A stretch of DNA of 64,000 bases from Candidatus Rokuibacteriota bacterium (GTDB lineage: Bacteria > Methylomirabilota > Methylomirabilia > Rokubacteriales > CSP1-6): positions 151,831 through 215,830 of the forward strand of contig QHSP01000016.1 in NCBI GenBank assembly GCA_003220495.1. The letters run 5' to 3'. Below are positions 60,810-64,000 of this stretch, piece after piece. Each line of letters opens with the position of its first letter. The stretch's first letter is position 1. A program made the position numbers and the translations under genes. A model generated the notes under the pieces. That model made no database searches, had not been told where the DNA came from, and saw only the letters and a program-made list of their open reading frames with translations.

Positions 60810-62119
60810 TCCGCACTCTCGACGCCTGCGCCGGCATCGATGCGGTCGTCGCGGCCCTCGCGCGCTCGCCCGCGACGGTCGCGCCCGAGATCCATCGGAC
60901 GGTCGACGCGATCCTCGCCGCGGTGCGGGCGCGGGGCGATGTGGCGCTCTGCGATCACACGGCCCGACTCGACGGCTGGAACCCCGCCCGACCGGCGGAC
61001 CTCGCGCTGACCCCGGCCGACTTCGAGAACGGCGCGCGCGCCGTGGCCGCCGACGTCCGGGCCGCGCTCGAATACGCCGCCGAGCGCATCGAGCGCTATC
61101 ACGCGGCGGCGATGCCGAAGTCGTGGCGCATCACCGACGAGCACGGCTCGGTCCTGGGCCAGGAGGTTCGCGCCCTCGACCGCGTCGGCGTCTACGTTCC
61201 GGGCGGCCGGGCCGTGTATCCGTCGACGGTGCTGATGACGGTCGTGCCCGCGCGCGTCGCCGGGGTCAAGGAGATCGTGCTTGTCACGCCCGCCGGGGCC
61301 GGCGGCCGGATCGACCCCGTCGTGCTGGCCGCCGCGCGGATCGCCGGCGTCACCGAGGGCTACCGGATCGGCGGCGCCCAGGCGGTCGCGGCGCTCGCGT
61401 ACGGCACGGCGCTGATCCGCCGCGTCGACAAGATCGTGGGCCCGGGCAACATCTACGTCGCGCTCGCCAAGGCGCGCGTCTTCGGCGAGGTGGGGATCGA
61501 CATGGTCGCCGGGCCCAGCGAGGTCGTCGTCATCGCCGACGCGGCGGCGGACCCCGAGTGGATCGCCGGCGACATGCTCGCCCAGGCCGAGCACGACCCG
61601 ATGGCCCGCGCGCTGCTGATCACCGACACGAGCGAGCTGATCCCTCGCGTCGAGGCGGCCCTGGATCGTCAGCTCGAAGCGTTGCCGCGGCGGGCGATCG
61701 CCGAGCAGGCGCTCCAGGCCAACGGCGCGCTGATCCGGGTGGGTAACCTCGACGACGCCGTGACGCTCGCCAACTTGCTCGCGCCCGAGCACCTGGAGCT
61801 GCTGGTGACCGCTCCGACGGCGCTGCTGCCGCGGGTGCGACACGCCGGGGCGATCTTCCTCGGTGGGCACACGCCCGAGGTGGTGGGGGACTACGTCGCC
61901 GGACCCAACCACGTGCTGCCGACGGCCGGCACGGCGCGGTTTGCCTCACCGCTCTCGCCCGAGGATTTCGTGAAGCGCTCGAGCGTGATCGAGTACTCGC
62001 GCGGCGGCCTGCGCGCCGCCGCGCCGCATTTGAAGACTCTGACGCGCATCGAGGGCCTGGACGGACACGGAAACGCGGCGGCCCTGCGACTCGAGACCGA
62101 CGGAGGAAAGACCACATGA
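60806..62119 (+). CDS. hisD: Histidinol dehydrogenase
   Basis: Zn-dependent NAD enzyme of 437 aa catalysing the last two steps of histidine synthesis. Conserved parts: [81 protein letters not shown] (Zn-ligand Gln/His), LAPEHLEL and [25 protein letters not shown]. It is coupled to hisG and hisB by ATGA overlaps. Confidence 0.96.
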   Translation: MIRTLDACAGIDAVVAALARSPATVAPEIHRTVDAILAAVRARGDVALCDHTARLDGWNPARPADLALTPADFENGARAVAADVRAALEYAAERIERYHAAAMPKSWRITDEHGSVLGQEVRALDRVGVYVPGGRAVYPSTVLMTVVPARVAGVKEIVLVTPAGAGGRIDPVVLAAARIAGVTEGYRIGGAQAVAALAYGTALIRRVDKIVGPGNIYVALAKARVFGEVGIDMVAGPSEVVVIADAAADPEWIAGDMLAQAEHDPMARALLITDTSELIPRVEAALDRQLEALPRRAIAEQALQANGALIRVGNLDDAVTLANLLAPEHLELLVTAPTALLPRVRHAGAIFLGGHTPEVVGDYVAGPNHVLPTAGTARFASPLSPEDFVKRSSVIEYSRGGLRAAAPHLKTLTRIEGLDGHGNAAALRLETDGGKTT

Positions 62120-62721
62120 GCCCCGACACCACGGCCCGGCAAGCGCGCGTCGAGCGCAAGACGAAGGAAACGGAGATCGCGCTCCACCTGAATCTCGACG
62201 GCACCGGCGCCTCCAAGGTGCAGACGCCGATCCCGTTCTTCAGTCACATGCTGGAGGCGTGGTCGAAGCACGGGTTGATGGATCTGGCGGTCGAGGCGCA
62301 CGGCGATGTCGAGGTCGACCAGCACCACACCGTCGAGGACGTCGGGATCGTCCTGGGCCAGGCGCTTCGCCAGGCGCTCGGCGACAAGCGAGGGATCGTG
62401 CGCTACGGGACGGCCTACATCCCGATGGACGAGGCGCTGGTCTCGTCGTCCGTCGACCTGTCAGGCCGGCCGTTCCTCGTCTTCAGCGTGCCGGTCGCCC
62501 GCTCGCGGGTGTCGAACTTCGACCTCGACCTGCTGCAGGAGTTCTTCCGCGCCTTCGCGTTCAACGCCGAGATCACGCTTCACGTAACCATGCACTACGG
62601 TCACAATCTGCACCACATCACCGAGGCCGTGTTCAAGGCCGTCGGGCGGGCGGTGGCCGAAGCGACGCGCCTGAACCCGCGGATCACCGGGATCTTGCCC
62701 TCGACGAAGGGCAGCTTGTGA
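62116..62721 (+). CDS. hisB: Imidazoleglycerol-phosphate dehydratase
   Basis: A 201-aa monofunctional HisB, Mn-dependent. The two metal-site repeats are visible: [21 protein letters not shown] with [17 protein letters not shown], and [39 protein letters not shown] lies between. There is no phosphatase domain. hisC, often found between hisD and hisB, is missing here. Confidence 0.96.
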   Translation: MSPDTTARQARVERKTKETEIALHLNLDGTGASKVQTPIPFFSHMLEAWSKHGLMDLAVEAHGDVEVDQHHTVEDVGIVLGQALRQALGDKRGIVRYGTAYIPMDEALVSSSVDLSGRPFLVFSVPVARSRVSNFDLDLLQEFFRAFAFNAEITLHVTMHYGHNLHHITEAVFKAVGRAVAEATRLNPRITGILPSTKGSL

Positions 62722-63449
62722 TCGCCATTATCGACTACGGGCGCGGGAACCTCGGCTCGGTCGAGAAGGCGTTCCGGCGGGTCGGAATTCCGGCGGCGAT
62801 CACCCAGGATCCGCGGAGCGTCGACGAGGCGGAAGCCGTCGTGCTGCCCGGTGACGGCGCGTTCCACGATGCCATGTCGAATCTCGATCGCCTCGGGTTG
62901 ATCCCGTCGCTCCGACGGGCGCTCGACGGCAGCCGGCCGTTTCTCGGGATCTGTCTCGGCTATCAGCTGCTCTTCTCGACGAGCGAGGAGTTCGGCGAGG
63001 GACGCGGGCTCGACGTCGTCCCGGGCGCCGTGCGCCGGCTGCCCGCCGGCCGAAAGATTCCGCACATGGGATGGAACCGCCTGGAGCACGCCGGGGAGCT
63101 CCGGCTCTTCGACGGCATCCCGTCGGGCGCGCATTTCTATTTCGTTCACTCGTATTATCCGGTTGTAGCGGGGGCTGTTGTAGCGGGGGCCGTGAGCACG
63201 GCTTTGACCGAGGGTGGCCTGAGACAGGAGCGTGTGGCTCCGCCCGCCCGATCTGACGCTCCGGACGCGAGATCCATGGCTCCTGGCGCGCAGGCTTTGC
63301 GCGTCGCGTGGTGCGAGTACGGCGTGAGATTCGCGGCGGCGATCGAGGTCGGGCGGATCCACGCCACCCAGTTCCATCCCGAGAAGAGCCAGCGGTGGGG
63401 GCTCCGCGTGCTCGAGAACTTCGCGGCCGTCGTGAAGAGCGGCCGGTGA
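62718..63449 (+). CDS. hisH: Imidazole glycerol phosphate synthase subunit HisH with an internal insert
   Basis: Glutamine amidotransferase that supplies ammonia to HisF. Class I triad: Cys in FLGICLGYQLLF, and His/Glu in ATQFHPEKSQ; IIDYGRGNLGSV, VVLPGDGAFHDAM and IPHMGWNRL are typical. At 243 aa it is about 35-45 residues longer than usual because extra sequence lies between HSYYP and CEYGVRF (see the separate insert entry). All catalytic residues remain and the frame is intact, so the enzyme could still work. GTG 62718 overlaps hisB; hisA overlaps its end. Confidence 0.93.
   Translation: MIAIIDYGRGNLGSVEKAFRRVGIPAAITQDPRSVDEAEAVVLPGDGAFHDAMSNLDRLGLIPSLRRALDGSRPFLGICLGYQLLFSTSEEFGEGRGLDVVPGAVRRLPAGRKIPHMGWNRLEHAGELRLFDGIPSGAHFYFVHSYYPVVAGAVVAGAVSTALTEGGLRQERVAPPARSDAPDARSMAPGAQALRVAWCEYGVRFAAAIEVGRIHATQFHPEKSQRWGLRVLENFAAVVKSGR
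63162..63305 (+). repeat. In-frame inserted element inside hisH
   Basis: About 140 bases encoding a low-complexity stretch. It opens with a 15-base unit repeated twice in tandem (63162-63176 and 63177-63191, each coding VVAGA), followed by a six-base-stem hairpin GCCGTG/CACGGC (63189-63202). By my count 17 of 50 codons from 63162 end in A or T, against 8 of 50 just before. Borders are approximate. It looks like a small mobile or expanded palindromic-type element tolerated in a surface loop. Confidence 0.6.
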
Positions 63450-64000
63450 TCGTCATCCCCGCGATCGATCTGCGCGGCGGCCGGTGTGTTCGCCTGCATC
63501 AGGGCCGGAGCGATCGCGAGACCATCTTCTCCGACGACCCGGTCGCGGTCGCGCACCAGTGGAAGGAGCTCGGCGCCGAGCGGCTCCACGTCGTGGACCT
63601 CGACGGAGCATTCGCCGGCGGGCCGCGTCAGAGCAGTCTCGTCGCGAAGATCGTCGCGGTGATGGCGCCGGTGCCGGTCGAGATCGGCGGAGGGCTCCGC
63701 AGCTTGAAGGAGGTCGAGACCGCGCTCGAAACCGGCGCCGGCTGGGCGGTGGTCGGAACCCGGGCGGCACTCGATCGCGCGTTCCTCCGGGACCTGTGCC
63801 GGCGCCACCCCGCGCGCATCATCATCGCCGTCGATGCGAAGGGCGAGCGCGTGGCGGTCAAGGGCTGGACCGAGGTGGTGGACGACACGGTCGTGGAGGT
63901 CGGCGCACGAGCGCGCGACGCGGGCGCGGCGGCGCTCCTCTACACGGACGTGAGTCGCGACGGCACGGAGAGCGGACCCAACGTCGAGTACACGGCTACC
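63446..64000 (+). CDS. hisA: Phosphoribosylformimino-5-aminoimidazole carboxamide ribotide isomerase (partial)
   Basis: The gene runs off the window end; 185 codons are seen. TIM-barrel start VIVIPAIDLRGGRCVRLHQG carries the catalytic Asp, followed by LHVVDLDGAFAG, VEIGGGLRSLKEVE, GWAVVGTRAALD and ALLYTDVSRDGTESGPNVE, which contains the second catalytic Asp. The D-A pattern fits HisA rather than HisF. GTG 63446 overlaps the hisH stop (GTGA). Confidence 0.95.
   Translation, partial: MIVIPAIDLRGGRCVRLHQGRSDRETIFSDDPVAVAHQWKELGAERLHVVDLDGAFAGGPRQSSLVAKIVAVMAPVPVEIGGGLRSLKEVETALETGAGWAVVGTRAALDRAFLRDLCRRHPARIIIAVDAKGERVAVKGWTEVVDDTVVEVGARARDAGAAALLYTDVSRDGTESGPNVEYTAT

Overview
The window is a very GC-rich (roughly two-thirds G+C or more), densely coded bacterial chromosome segment with about 65 protein genes, no tRNA or rRNA genes, no CRISPR array and no recognisable transposase. 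Third codon positions are almost always G or C, GTG starts are common, and four-base ATGA/GTGA overlaps between neighbouring genes are the rule. Gene content and order (rho-rpmE-prfA-prmC-murA-hisG-hisD-hisB-hisH-hisA; an F0-only atp cluster; a type III polyketide synthase; many ABC importers and acyl-CoA enzymes) suggest a Gram-negative, respiring, heterotrophic soil or subsurface bacterium, perhaps Rokubacteria/Methylomirabilota or a deltaproteobacterial-type lineage. That placement is inference, not a search result.

Region 1 (1-2830): end of an Ldh2-type dehydrogenase, a small unknown protein, an APC permease and CorA. Region 2 (2837-11023): a scattered cell-wall sugar recycling set made of a BadF/MurK-like amino-sugar kinase, NagZ, NamZ (DUF1343) and MurQ. 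It is mixed with MlaC, a DUF429 protein and three small exported proteins of unknown function. Region 3 (11174-15805): an IlvD/Edd dehydratase, then an SDR, acyl-CoA dehydrogenase and enoyl-CoA hydratase. Region 4 (15812-22810): a peptide/nickel-type ABC importer with two permeases and three tandem, clearly duplicated binding proteins, but no ATPase gene. Near-identical promoters lie upstream of the first and third binding-protein genes in transcription order.

Region 5 (22832-30082): thioesterase and gamma-carbonic anhydrase on the minus strand. They are followed by a plus-strand type III PKS, methyltransferase and FAD oxidoreductase operon, probably for a phenolic lipid or quinone, and then RraA, a cation transporter, an M23 peptidase and YnfA. 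Region 6 (30100-35045): an isolated nuoLMN operon whose promoter appears to start transcription at the nuoL start codon. Region 7 (35150-48001): an HAD phosphatase and glpD, then a nine-gene coupled operon: ugpB-ugpA-ugpE-ugpQ, a secreted second phosphodiesterase, glpK, and a second ABC importer whose ATPase may serve both. Together these would import glycerol-3-phosphate or its diesters, hydrolyse the diesters and feed glycerol-3-phosphate to GlpD.

Region 8 (48067-50531): atpZ-atpI-atpB-atpE (the F1 genes must lie elsewhere) followed by the NADH/NAD sensor Rex. Region 9 (50553-64000): a large inverted repeat, mfd, a lipoprotein PpiC-type prolyl isomerase, rho, rpmE, prfA, prmC, murA and the histidine operon, which runs off the end inside hisA. 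hisH carries an unusual in-frame insert. A roughly 45-bp intergenic repeat occurs at least three times (26876, 37763, 56867).
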